From Xylophilus sp. Leaf220 (GTDB taxonomy: Bacteria > Pseudomonadota > Gammaproteobacteria > Burkholderiales > Burkholderiaceae_C), in contig NZ_LMKO01000001.1 of NCBI RefSeq assembly GCF_001421705.1, positions 734,170-798,169 on the forward strand: a stretch of DNA of 64,000 bases. Direction: 5' to 3'. Position 1 is the stretch's first letter. Every line of letters starts with the position of its first letter. The notes under the pieces were generated by a model. That model ran no database searches. It worked only from the letters and a program-made list of their open reading frames with translations, and was not told where the DNA came from. Positions 8,703 through 16,833 of this stretch are shown here, piece by piece. Made by a program: the position numbers and the translations under genes.

Positions 8703-9443
8703 ATGACTCTCGACATCCTCATCGTCGACGACGAACCCCTGGCCCGACAGCGGCTGCGCACCCTGCTGGGCGACTGCAGCGCACCCGCGGCGGCGCATGT
8801 GGAGGAAGCCGGGGACGCCGAACAGGCGCAGGCCCTGCTGCAGGCCCGGCGGTTCGACGTGGTCCTGCTCGACATCAACATGCCGGGCACCGACGGCATG
8901 GCGCTCGCAGGTATCCTGCGCGCCTTGCCGCAGCCACCGGCGATCGTCTTCGTCACCGCCCATTCGGAGCACGCGCTGAACGCCTTCGAGCTGGATGCCG
9001 CCGACTACCTGACCAAGCCGGTGCGGTTGCCGCGCCTGCAGCAGGCCCTGCAGAAGGCCCAGCGCAGCACCGCCGCGCCAGCGCCCGACCTGTCGCCGCC
9101 CGAGCCCCCGTCGCTGCTGATCCAGGACCGCGGCCGCACCGAGCGGGTGCCGCTCGACGAGGTGCTCTACCTGAAGGCCGAGTTGAAGTACGTCACCGTG
9201 CGCACCGCCCTGCGCAGCTACATCCTCGACGGCTCCCTGCAGGACCTGGAAGAACGCTTCGCCCCCCGCTTCATCCGCATCCACCGCAACGCCCTGGTCG
9301 CCCGGCGCGCGGTGCGGGCGCTGGAGCGGCACTACGACACGGTGGAGGGCGAAGGCTGGGCCGTGCGGGTGCACGGCGTGCCCGAGGCGCTGGCCGTGTC
9401 GCGCCGGCAGATGTCGGCGGTGCGGGAAGCGCTGTCGCACTGA
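8703..9443 (+). CDS. LytTR-family response regulator, AlgR-like
   Basis: This is the DNA-binding partner of the preceding kinase. The 246 residues have a receiver domain (1-120) with the DDEPLAR opening, phospho-acceptor Asp57 (LLDINMPG) and Lys in YLTKPV, a Pro/Ala linker (about 125-140), and a LytTR DNA-binding domain (about 145-243) with the typical YLKAELKYVTV and FIRIHRNALV segments. I start at ATG 8703 because the open frame upstream begins inside the spacer and the receiver fold begins at this Met. The gap to the kinase is about 50 bases, consistent with co-transcription. In Pseudomonas the next gene is hemC; here it is an ORF6N gene. Confidence 0.92.
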   Translation: MTLDILIVDDEPLARQRLRTLLGDCSAPAAAHVEEAGDAEQAQALLQARRFDVVLLDINMPGTDGMALAGILRALPQPPAIVFVTAHSEHALNAFELDAADYLTKPVRLPRLQQALQKAQRSTAAPAPDLSPPEPPSLLIQDRGRTERVPLDEVLYLKAELKYVTVRTALRSYILDGSLQDLEERFAPRFIRIHRNALVARRAVRALERHYDTVEGEGWAVRVHGVPEALAVSRRQMSAVREALSH

Positions 9444-9462
9444 GGCCGGCACCGGCCGCGAC

Positions 9463-10101
9463 ATGACCATGGACACCCCGCCCCGCACCACGACGGGCAC
9501 GGCGCTGCTGCCGCGGATCGAGGGACGCATCCAGGTCCTGCGCGGCATCAAGGTGTTGATCGACGCAGACCTGGCAGAGCTGTACGGCGTGCCCACCAAG
9601 GCGCTCAACCAGGCCGTCAAGCGCAACGCAGCGCGCTTCCCGGCCGATTTCTTGTTCCAGCTCGACGCCTCGGAAAAGACGGAGGTGGTCACACACTGTG
9701 ACCACCTCCGGCAGTTGAAGTTTTCCCGATCCCTGCCCTTCGCGTTCACCGAATACGGTGCAGTGGCGTTGGCCAACGTGCTGGCGTCGCCGCAGGCGGT
9801 CGAGATGGGCATCTATGTCGTACGGGCATTCGTCCGGCTGCGCCAGGCCGGCAACCTGCACGACGATCTCGCTGCGCGACTGGCCGAGCTGGAAGAACGG
9901 ACAGGGCGCCTGGAGCTCGACCACGACACCTTCAGCCGCAACACGCGCAACCAGCTTCGCCAGGTGTTCGACGCGATCCGCGCGTTGACCGCTCCGCCGG
10001 AACCGCCCAAGCGTCCGATCGGGTTCGTGCATCCGCAGGAAACGTCCGGCGGAACGCATGGCGGCGCAGCACTGCAACCGGCCAGAAGAAGAAAGGCATG
10101 A
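9463..10101 (+). CDS. ORF6N-domain protein (phage-antirepressor-type DNA-binding domain)
   Basis: The 212 residues carry an N-terminal ORF6N domain (about 12-130): IEGRIQVLRGIKVLIDADLA, then LYGVPTKALNQAVKRN, FPADFLFQL and LPFAFTEYGAVALANVL, which are family hallmarks. The C-terminal part (about 145-200) is predicted coiled coil from ARLAELEERTGRLELDHD. ORF6N domains occur in phage antirepressors and in stand-alone bacterial genes of unknown role. The gene follows the LytTR regulator by 20 bases on the same strand, where hemC would be in related genomes, suggesting an insertion. A perfect 13-base inverted repeat with a three-base loop lies inside the reading frame (9681-9709). Target and function are unknown. 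Confidence 0.85.
   Translation: MTMDTPPRTTTGTALLPRIEGRIQVLRGIKVLIDADLAELYGVPTKALNQAVKRNAARFPADFLFQLDASEKTEVVTHCDHLRQLKFSRSLPFAFTEYGAVALANVLASPQAVEMGIYVVRAFVRLRQAGNLHDDLAARLAELEERTGRLELDHDTFSRNTRNQLRQVFDAIRALTAPPEPPKRPIGFVHPQETSGGTHGGAALQPARRRKA
9681..9709. repeat. Perfect 13-base inverted repeat inside the ORF6N gene
   Basis: GGAGGTGGTCACA (9681-9693) and TGTGACCACCTCC (9697-9709) flank a CAC loop. It encodes the EVVTHCDHL segment. It could be an autoregulatory operator or an RNA hairpin, or may reflect a conserved protein motif by chance. Confidence 0.8.
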
Positions 10102-10204
10102 GCGGCAGGCTCGAGTGAGACAGGTTTCCCCGAAGACACCGTGCGGCTTCCCGCGCGGACCTTCGGTCAACTCTCACGCTACGACCGCGAACCGGGTGCC
10201 GGGT

Positions 10205-11176
10205 CTATTTGCCCGCTTCGGCAGGCGCGACACCGCCCGAGGTCGCACCCGATGCGTCCTGCGCCGCATGGTCGTGGTCCGCATGGCTTTCGTGCGCGTC
10301 GCCGTGGTCGTGTCCATGGTCGTGGCCGCCGTGGGCCAGCATGCTCGCGGCGGTGACCAGCGCGATGCCGGCCAGCAGCCAGGCCACCTGGGTCACCGTC
10401 TGGCGGGCGGTCAGGCGCTTCTGCAGCTGGGGGATCAGGTCGGCCAGGGCCACGTAGAGGAAGCTGCTCGAGGCGACGACCAGCAGGTAGGGCAGCAGGC
10501 CGTGCAGTTGGTCGACGAGCAGGTGGCCGACCAGGCCGCCCAACACCGTCAGGCCGCCGGCCAGCGAGACCTTGACCAGCGCGGCGCGGCGGTTGGCACT
10601 GGTCTGGCGCACCACGATCAGGTCGCCCATGTGGTGCGGCACCTCGTGCGCCAGCACCGCCAGCGCGGCGACGAAACCCAGGCGGATGTCGGCCGCGAAG
10701 GCCGAGGCGATCAGCACGCCGTCGCCGAAGCAGTGCACGCTGTCGCCGGTCAGCACCGCCCAGGCGCCGGCGCGCTGGCCGTCGGCCCGAGCGTGGTGGT
10801 GATGGTGGTGGTGCCCGTGGGCGTGGCCTGCGTGGTCGTGGCCCTCGGCACGCCCCGCGTCGGCGGTGTCAGGCCCCGCGCCGTGCTCGTGGCCGTGGTG
10901 CCACAGTTCGGCCTTGTCGAGCAGGAAGAAGAACACCAGCCCGACCAGCAGCGTGGCGAACAGCACCTGCGGCGAGACGGTGCTCTCGAAGGCTTCGGGC
11001 AGCAGGTGCATGAAGGCGGTCGCCAGCAGCGCACCGGCCGCCAGGCTCAGCAGGTGCTGGGGCCCGACGCCTCCGTGCGCCCGCCCGCCGACGCCCAGCC
11101 GCAGCAAAGCGGCCGCCACCCAGACGCTGCCGATGCCGGCCACCAGCGTTCCCACCACGATTGCTATCAAAGTCAT
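10205..11176 (-). CDS. ZIP-family divalent metal transporter, His-rich
   Basis: It imports divalent metal, probably zinc, across the inner membrane. The 323 residues have eight likely membrane helices; the membrane core shows LLATAFMHLLPEAFE (helix 2) and the metal-binding HCFGDGVLIASAF and LAHEVPHHMGDL motifs of ZIP proteins (helices 4 and 5). Two His-rich loops are present: residues about 130-155 (HDHAGHAHGHHHHHHHA) and a C-terminal HGGHDHGHDHGDAHESHADH region. The start codon ATG at 11176 and the first codons lie inside a copy of the dispersed GCTAT/ATAGC repeat, which is unusual. No ribosome site is obvious. No Zur box was recognised upstream. Confidence 0.9.
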   Translation of the reverse strand: MTLIAIVVGTLVAGIGSVWVAAALLRLGVGGRAHGGVGPQHLLSLAAGALLATAFMHLLPEAFESTVSPQVLFATLLVGLVFFFLLDKAELWHHGHEHGAGPDTADAGRAEGHDHAGHAHGHHHHHHHARADGQRAGAWAVLTGDSVHCFGDGVLIASAFAADIRLGFVAALAVLAHEVPHHMGDLIVVRQTSANRRAALVKVSLAGGLTVLGGLVGHLLVDQLHGLLPYLLVVASSSFLYVALADLIPQLQKRLTARQTVTQVAWLLAGIALVTAASMLAHGGHDHGHDHGDAHESHADHDHAAQDASGATSGGVAPAEAGK

Positions 11177-11215
11177 AGCTAGAAGCCGTTGTCAAACACG
11201 GGCAAGCGCCCTATT
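11161..11215 (+). repeat. Dispersed hairpin repeat, copy 1 (at ZIP gene start)
   Basis: GCTAT (11163-11167) and ATAGC (11175-11179) form the family's first hairpin, followed by TAGAAGCC and a second, GGGC-AA-GCGCCC-like segment to about 11215. The antisense of this copy supplies the start codon of the ZIP transporter gene. Confidence 0.7.
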
Positions 11216-11235
11216 TCGTTCAAGGATCGCCCGGC

Positions 11236-11267
11236 AGAAAAAAACCGCCCGACGGGGCGGGCGGTTT
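11236..11267 (-). terminator. Intrinsic terminator of the dienelactone hydrolase gene
   Basis: A ten-base perfect stem (AAACCGCCCG at 11242-11251 with CGGGCGGTTT at 11258-11267), six-base loop, and on the minus strand a run of T (11244-11237) make a strong rho-independent terminator 45 bases after the stop codon at 11311. Confidence 0.85.
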
Positions 11268-11310
11268 CGCGTGCGGCCCGGTGCGGCGGAAGCCGCCCCG
11301 AAGCCCGGCT

Positions 11311-12210
11311 TCAGACGACGCCGTGGGTCTTGAACCACTCCAGCGCCCGCTTCCAGCCGTCTTCCGCCGCGTCCTTGCGGTAGCTGGGGCGGTAGTCGGC
11401 ATGGAAGGCGTGGCCGGCTTCCGGGTACACCACGAACTGCGACGCCTTGGCGGCGGCCGAGCCGGCCGCCAAAGATGATTTCATTTTATCAACAGTATCG
11501 AGCGGGATGCCGGTGTCGGCGCCGCCGTAGAGGCCGAGCACCGGCGCCTTGAGGTTGGCGGCCACGTCCACCGGGTGGCGGGGCGTCAGTTCGCTGGCCT
11601 GGCCCACCAGCCGGCCGTACCAGGCGACGCCCGCCTTCACCGGGCCCTGCGCGGCGTAGAGCCAGGTGATCCGGCCGCCCCAGCAGAAGCCGGTGATGCC
11701 GGCGCGCGACACGTCGCCGCCGTTGGCCGCCGCCCACTTCAGTGCGCCGTCGAGGTCGGCCATCACCTGCGCGTCGGGCACCTTTGAGACGATCTCGGCC
11801 TGCAGCCGCGCCATTTCGGTGACCTTCTGCGGATCGCCCTGGCGGGCGAACATCTCGGGCGCGATGGCCAGGTAGCCCAGCTTGGCCAGGCGGCGGCAGG
11901 TGTCGCGGATGTACTCGTGCACGCCGAAGATTTCCTGGATCACCAGGATCACCGGCACGCCGGTCTTGCCGGCCGGCGCGGCGTAGTAGCCCGGCACCCG
12001 GAAGCCGGCGACCTCGTAGTCGAGGGCGCCGACGCGCAGGCCGTCGGCGGGGGTGGAGACCACCGTCTGCGCCATGATCGGCAGCGTGGCCGCCGCATAG
12101 CCCACGCCCAGCGCGGTCTTCAGCGCGGTGCGGCGGCTGGCGCCCTGCTCGGTGCTGCGGCCGGGCAGCAGGGAATCGAAGTCGGATTTCATGTCGTCGT
12201 CGCGCAGCAT
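11311..12210 (-). CDS. Dienelactone-hydrolase-family enzyme with Tat-like signal
   Basis: This is an alpha/beta hydrolase of the DLH family, likely exported. The 299 residues begin with a twin-arginine-like signal (SRRTALKTALG, about 25-35, then a hydrophobic stretch to MAQ at 48). The catalytic Cys176 lies in GFCWGG; Asp is in the GGADTGIP segment and His in AGHAFHADY, which completes the Cys-Asp-His triad of the family. EIFGVHEYIRDTCRRLA is also typical. I chose ATG 12210 because GGAG precedes it by seven bases; a second ATG lies six codons in. A short AT-rich patch (11478-11505) has atypical codons but encodes a normal family segment. Substrate is unknown. Confidence 0.88.
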   Translation of the reverse strand: MLRDDDMKSDFDSLLPGRSTEQGASRRTALKTALGVGYAAATLPIMAQTVVSTPADGLRVGALDYEVAGFRVPGYYAAPAGKTGVPVILVIQEIFGVHEYIRDTCRRLAKLGYLAIAPEMFARQGDPQKVTEMARLQAEIVSKVPDAQVMADLDGALKWAAANGGDVSRAGITGFCWGGRITWLYAAQGPVKAGVAWYGRLVGQASELTPRHPVDVAANLKAPVLGLYGGADTGIPLDTVDKMKSSLAAGSAAAKASQFVVYPEAGHAFHADYRPSYRKDAAEDGWKRALEWFKTHGVV

Positions 12211-12269
12211 CGGTTTCTCCAGGGATGAAATGAGCCGCCAGTGTAGGCAGATAGCGCGGCTACCGCGTG

Positions 12270-12287
12270 TTGCCGCGTGTATGCGGC
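12270..12287. promoter_or_regulatory. Dyad in the divergent hydrolase/epimerase promoter region
   Basis: TGCCGC-GTGTAT-GCGGCA is a perfect six-base inverted repeat with a six-base centre, located between two divergent genes and close to a possible -10 (TACATT, 12293-12298). It may be an operator; the regulator is unknown. Confidence 0.3.
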
Positions 12288-12378
12288 ACGGGTCTACATT
12301 GCGCATGACCCTGCCGCAGCCATACGGGAACACCTCCTGTGCGCCAGCGACCGATCACAACCGAAAGGCACCGCCCCC

Positions 12379-13296
12379 ATGTCGAACATCTTTCTCACCG
12401 GCGCGACCGGTTTCGTCGGCCGGCACGTGGCCGCGCGGTTGCGCGCCGACGGCCACCGGGTGGTCGAGGGCATCTCGCCGCGCCGCAAACCCTCCAGCCC
12501 CGACCAGTGCACGGTCGATTTCACCCGCGACCTGTCGGCGGCCGCCTGGCTGCCGCGGCTGGCCGGCATCGATGCGGTGGTCAACGCGGTCGGGGTGCTG
12601 CGCGACAGCCCGCGCCAGCGGATCGCCGCCCTGCACCGCGATGCGCCGCGGGCCCTCTTCGACGCCTGCGCCCAGGCCGGCGTGCGGCGGGTGGTGCAGG
12701 TCTCGGCGCTGGGCGTGGACGGCGGCGACACGCAGTACGCCAGCACCAAGCGCGCGGCCGACGAACATCTGCTGGCCTTGGCCGCCCGCGCGCCTGCAGA
12801 CGGCGGCACGGCCCTGTCGGCCTGCGTCGTGCGGCCGAGCGTGGTCTTCGGCAAGGGCGGCGCCAGCAGCGCGCTGTTCATGAACCTGGCGAAGCTGCCG
12901 GTGGTGGTGCTGCCGCGCCCGGTGCTGAACGCGCGGGTGCAGCCGGTCGCGGTGCAGGACCTGGCCGAGGCGATCGCCGCCCTGCTCGGCCGTGCGGCCG
13001 ACCGCCAGGGCGTGGTCGAATGCGCCGGCCCCGAGGCGCTCCCGATGGGCGACCTGATCGCCAGCCTGCGCGCCCAGTCCGGCCACGGCAAGGCCGGTGT
13101 ACTGCCGCTGCCCGAGCCGCTCACCCGGCTCAGCGCCCGGCTGGGCGATCTGGTGCCGGCATCGCCCTGGTGCAGCGAAAGCCTGGCGATGCTGGGCACC
13201 GACAACGTGGCCGACGCGACTGTTTTGCAAGGGTTGCTGGAGCGGCCTGCCGTGCACTACCGCGACCTGGTAGCCAGGGCCTGGAACGGGCGGTAG
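12379..13296 (+). CDS. NAD-dependent epimerase/dehydratase-family protein (extended SDR)
   Basis: The 305 residues are an atypical or extended short-chain dehydrogenase. The nucleotide-binding motif TGATGFVG is at residues 7-14 and a YASTK motif (Tyr-x-x-x-Lys) follows at about 120, with a C-terminal substrate domain. The overall layout resembles NDUFA9-like and NmrA-like NAD(P)-binding proteins rather than a true sugar epimerase. Start ATG at 12379 matches the beginning of the Rossmann fold; the longer upstream frame has no ribosome site and enters the divergent promoter. It converges on polA. Substrate is not predictable. Confidence 0.85.
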   Translation: MSNIFLTGATGFVGRHVAARLRADGHRVVEGISPRRKPSSPDQCTVDFTRDLSAAAWLPRLAGIDAVVNAVGVLRDSPRQRIAALHRDAPRALFDACAQAGVRRVVQVSALGVDGGDTQYASTKRAADEHLLALAARAPADGGTALSACVVRPSVVFGKGGASSALFMNLAKLPVVVLPRPVLNARVQPVAVQDLAEAIAALLGRAADRQGVVECAGPEALPMGDLIASLRAQSGHGKAGVLPLPEPLTRLSARLGDLVPASPWCSESLAMLGTDNVADATVLQGLLERPAVHYRDLVARAWNGR

Positions 13297-13363
13297 AGCA
13301 AGGCGGGCGCGCCACCGGGACGCTGGCGGAAGCGACGCGGCCGCCACCGGCCGGCCCCGCCGC

Positions 13364-16273
13364 TCAGTGCGCCTTGTCCCAGTTCGGCCCGAAGCCGATC
13401 TCGGCCAGCAGCGGCACCTTCAGGTCGGCCACCTCGGCCATGATGCGCGGCACCGCGGTGCGCACCCATTCCACCTCGGCCTCGGGCACCTCGAAGACGA
13501 GTTCGTCGTGCACCTGCATCACCATCTTCGTGCCGCGCTGTTCGGCGTCGAGCACCCGCTGCACCTCGACCATGCTCTTCTTGATCAGGTCGGCCGCGGT
13601 GCCCTGCATCGGCGCGTTGATCGCGGCACGCTCGGCGCCGCCGCGGCGCGGGCCGTTGGGCGAGTTGATCTCGGGCAGGTAGAGCCGGCGGCCGAACACG
13701 GTCTCGACATAGCCCTGCTCCTTGGCCGACTGGCGGGTCTCGTCCATGTAGACCTTCACCCCCGAGAAGCGCTGGAAGTAGCGGTCGATGTAGGCGGCCG
13801 CGGCCTTGGTCTCGATGGCCAGCGCCTTCGACAGGCCGAAGCTGCTCATGCCGTAGATCAAACCGAAGTTGATCACCTTGGCATAGCGGCGCTGCTCGCT
13901 GCTCACCTGGTCGACCGCCACGCCGAACACCTCGGCCGCGGTCGCGCGGTGCACGTCGATGCCTTCGGTGAAGGCGCGCAGCAGGGCCGCGTCGCCGCTG
14001 ATGTGGGCCATGATCCGCAGCTCGATCTGGCTGTAGTCGGCGCTGGCGATCACGCTGCCCGCGGGCGCGACGAAGGCCTCGCGCACCCGCCGGCCTTCTG
14101 CGGTGCGGATCGGGATGTTCTGCAGGTTGGGGTCGTTGCTGGAGAGCCGTCCGGTGACGGCCACCGCCTGCGCATAGTGCGTGTGGACCCGGCCGGTGCG
14201 CGGCAGGGCCAGCAGCGCCAGCTTGTCGGTGTACGTGCCCTTGAGCTTCGAGAGGCTGCGGTGCTCCAGCAGCTTGGCGGGCAGCGGGTAGTCCTCGGCC
14301 AGCTTCTCCAGCACTTCCTCGTCGGTGCTGCGGGCGCCGGTGGCGGTCTTCTTCACCACCGGCATGCCGAGCTTGTCGAAGAAGATCTCGCCCAGCTGCT
14401 TGGGGCTGCCCAGGTTGAAGGGCTGGCCGGCGATCTCGTAGGCTTCGGTCTCGAGCTGCACGATACGCTGGCCCAGGTCGTGGCTCTGGGCCTGCAGCAC
14501 CGCGGCGTCGATCAGCACGCCGTTGCGCTCGACGCGGTAGAGCGCCTCGCTGCTGGCCATCTCCAGGTCGTAGATGCCGCGCAGCGCGTCGTTCTGCTCC
14601 AGCTGCGGCCAGAGGGTGCGGTGCACGTCGAGGGTCTGGTCGGAGTCCTCGCAGGAGTATTCGGCGGCCTTGTCGATCGCCACCTGGCCGAAGGGGATCT
14701 GCTTGGCGCCCTTGCCGCACAGGTCCTCGTAGGCGATGCCGCTGCGGCCCAGGTGCCGCTCGGCCAGGCTGGCCAGGCCGTGGGGCTTGTGCACTTCGAG
14801 CACGTAGCTCTGCAGCATGGTGTCGTGGGCGTAGCCCTGCACCTCGACGCCGTGGTTGGCGAAGACGTGCCGGTCGTACTTCACGTGCTGGCCCAGCTTG
14901 GCGCGGCTGCCGTCCTCCAGCCAGGGCTTGAGCCGGGCCAGCACCTCGTCGCGCGGCAGCTGGGCCGGTGCGTCGGGGTAGTCGTGCATCAGCGGCACGT
15001 AGGCGGCCTCGCCGGGCTCGACGCTCCAGCTGATGCCGACAATCTCGGCGCGCATCTCGTCGAGCGAGGTGGTCTCGGTGTCGATCGCGACCAGGTCGGC
15101 GGCCTGCACCCGGGCGAACCAGGCGTCGAAAGCCGGCCAGTCCAGCAGCACGTCGTAGCGCAGGTTGCTGGCGGCCGACGCGGCCGCATCGGCTTCTCCG
15201 CTCGGCTCGTCGAACAGGCCGGGGCCCTGGTCGGCGCCACGGGCGGCGCGGCGCTTCTTCTGGCTTTCCTCGATCAGCTCGGGCGGCGTGTCCTGCACGT
15301 CCAGCGCACGGGCCAGGCTCTTGAAGCCGTAGCGTTCGTAGAAAGCCTTGAGCGCCTCGGTCTGCTGCGGCGCCGGCTCGAGTTCGGCGAGCGCCGGCAG
15401 GCCCTTGACATGGCCGTCGAGGCTGCAGTCGGTGAGGATGGTGAGCAGCTCGCGGCCCTTGGGCAGCCAGTCGCGGGCGGCGCGCAGGTTCTCGCCGGCC
15501 ACGCCCTTGATCTCGTCGGCGCGCGCCATCAGCGCGTCGAGCGATCCGTACTCCATCAGCCATTTGGCGGCCGTCTTGGGCCCGACCTTGGGCACGCCCG
15601 GCACGTTGTCGACCGTGTCGCCCACCAGCGTCTGGTAGTCGAGCATCAGGGAAGGCGGCACGCCGAACTCGGCCGTCACGCCGGCCACGTCGCGCCGCTT
15701 GCCGTTCATCGTGTCGATGATGGTGATGTGCTCGTCGACCAGCTGGCTCAGGTCCTTGTCGCCGCTGGAGACGATCACCTCGACCGCCTGGCGGGAACCG
15801 CAGGCGGCCAGGGTGCCGATGACGTCGTCGGCCTCCACGTCGGGCACCACCAGCACCGGCCAGCCCAGCAGCTTCACCACCTCGTGGATCGCCGGGATCT
15901 GGCTGCGCAGGTCGTCGGGCATCGGGGCGCGCTGGGCCTTGTAGTCGGGGTAGAGCGTGTCGCGGAAGGTGGGGCCGCTGGCGTCGAAGATGCAGGCGAC
16001 GTAGTCGGCCCGCACCTCGCGCCGCAGCGCCGCCAGCATGTTGACCATGCCGCGGATGGCACCGGTGGCAGGGCTGGACGGGTCGCCCGGTACCGCCCGC
16101 AGGTCAGGCATGGCGTGGAAGGCGCGGTAGAGGTAGCTGGAGCCGTCGACCAGCAGCAGCGTCTTGCGCGCCGGAGAGGCCGCAGCGGATGCGGCAGGTG
16201 CAGGGGCGGCGGTCGCGGATGCTTCGGGCGTGTCGGCTGCGTCCGGCAGCGGTGCGGAGGGGGTGTCGCTCAT
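13364..16273 (-). CDS. polA: DNA polymerase I
   Basis: PolA fills gaps and removes RNA primers during replication and repair. The 969 residues have an Ala/Pro-rich leader (about 1-35), a 5'-3' exonuclease domain (about 37-330), a 3'-5' exonuclease domain (about 365-560) with its acidic residues present (AIDTETT, GQHVKYDRHV, EDSDQTLD), so proofreading should be active, and the polymerase domain with motif A DYSQIELRIMAHISGD, motif B RRYAKVINFGLIYGMS and motif C MQVHDELVFEVPE. Start is ATG 16273 before MSDTPSAP; the open frame upstream is not coding. The order polA, DUF2782, thrB is typical for Burkholderiales. Confidence 0.97.
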   Translation of the reverse strand: MSDTPSAPLPDAADTPEASATAAPAPAASAAASPARKTLLLVDGSSYLYRAFHAMPDLRAVPGDPSSPATGAIRGMVNMLAALRREVRADYVACIFDASGPTFRDTLYPDYKAQRAPMPDDLRSQIPAIHEVVKLLGWPVLVVPDVEADDVIGTLAACGSRQAVEVIVSSGDKDLSQLVDEHITIIDTMNGKRRDVAGVTAEFGVPPSLMLDYQTLVGDTVDNVPGVPKVGPKTAAKWLMEYGSLDALMARADEIKGVAGENLRAARDWLPKGRELLTILTDCSLDGHVKGLPALAELEPAPQQTEALKAFYERYGFKSLARALDVQDTPPELIEESQKKRRAARGADQGPGLFDEPSGEADAAASAASNLRYDVLLDWPAFDAWFARVQAADLVAIDTETTSLDEMRAEIVGISWSVEPGEAAYVPLMHDYPDAPAQLPRDEVLARLKPWLEDGSRAKLGQHVKYDRHVFANHGVEVQGYAHDTMLQSYVLEVHKPHGLASLAERHLGRSGIAYEDLCGKGAKQIPFGQVAIDKAAEYSCEDSDQTLDVHRTLWPQLEQNDALRGIYDLEMASSEALYRVERNGVLIDAAVLQAQSHDLGQRIVQLETEAYEIAGQPFNLGSPKQLGEIFFDKLGMPVVKKTATGARSTDEEVLEKLAEDYPLPAKLLEHRSLSKLKGTYTDKLALLALPRTGRVHTHYAQAVAVTGRLSSNDPNLQNIPIRTAEGRRVREAFVAPAGSVIASADYSQIELRIMAHISGDAALLRAFTEGIDVHRATAAEVFGVAVDQVSSEQRRYAKVINFGLIYGMSSFGLSKALAIETKAAAAYIDRYFQRFSGVKVYMDETRQSAKEQGYVETVFGRRLYLPEINSPNGPRRGGAERAAINAPMQGTAADLIKKSMVEVQRVLDAEQRGTKMVMQVHDELVFEVPEAEVEWVRTAVPRIMAEVADLKVPLLAEIGFGPNWDKAH

Positions 16274-16390
16274 GGGCCGATTGTGCCTGCCCACCCCTGG
16301 CCGCCACCGGCGTGCGGATACCCGCATCGGGCCTGCGGCGCACGGGGGAATCGGGGGCACGGCCGACCGGCCACCGCCTACAATCCGCCG

Positions 16391-16759
16391 ATGCGCGCCG
16401 CCCCCACCTCCTCCCTTCTCTCGGCCGGCTTCCGGCGCTCGCTGGCGCTGGCCGGCCTGGTCTGCCTGCCGGCTTTCGCCCAGGCCCCGGCCGCCGCCCC
16501 CGCCACCCTGGCCGACGTGCCCCCGCCCGCGGGCGCCAAGGTCGAGCAGCGGGTCGAACGGATCCGGGTGGAGGACGGCGGCAGCCGGGTCGACGAGGTG
16601 CGCTATGGCGGCCAGACCCAGAGCATCACCGTGCAACCCAAGGCCGAGGTGCCGCAGTACGAGATCACGCCTACCGACGGCACCCGCCGCCGGCCCGCCG
16701 CGCGCGACGGCGCCGAATCCGATACCGGCCAGCGCGTCTGGCGCGTCATGGGCTTCTAG
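16391..16759 (+). CDS. DUF2782-family secreted protein
   Basis: The 122 residues have an N-terminal signal peptide (about 1-30, ending near FAQAPA) and a small domain whose core is VERIRVEDGGSRVDEVRY, then GGQTQSITVQPK and YEITPTDG, which matches the DUF2782 family of short periplasmic proteins of unknown function. It sits divergently from polA (start codons 118 bases apart) and 74 bases upstream of thrB on the same strand, a conserved neighbourhood in this order. No catalytic residues are evident. Confidence 0.82.
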   Translation: MRAAPTSSLLSAGFRRSLALAGLVCLPAFAQAPAAAPATLADVPPPAGAKVEQRVERIRVEDGGSRVDEVRYGGQTQSITVQPKAEVPQYEITPTDGTRRRPAARDGAESDTGQRVWRVMGF

Positions 16760-16833
16760 AGCCCGGCCCTCCCGGCCCGCCCGGTCTTCATCGTCCCTGC
16801 CGGACACCCGCTCCGGCCTCCCTCCCCGATTCC

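Noticed and set aside
11478-11505. AT-rich patch inside the dienelactone hydrolase gene as a possible inserted repeat
   Set aside because: The encoded segment (DTVDKMKSSL) fits the family at that position, so it is unusual codon use rather than an insertion.
13367-16390. Very long plus-strand frame opposite polA
   Set aside because: Antisense shadow of polA. Only its end (16391-16759) is a real gene, DUF2782, with its own start and signal peptide.
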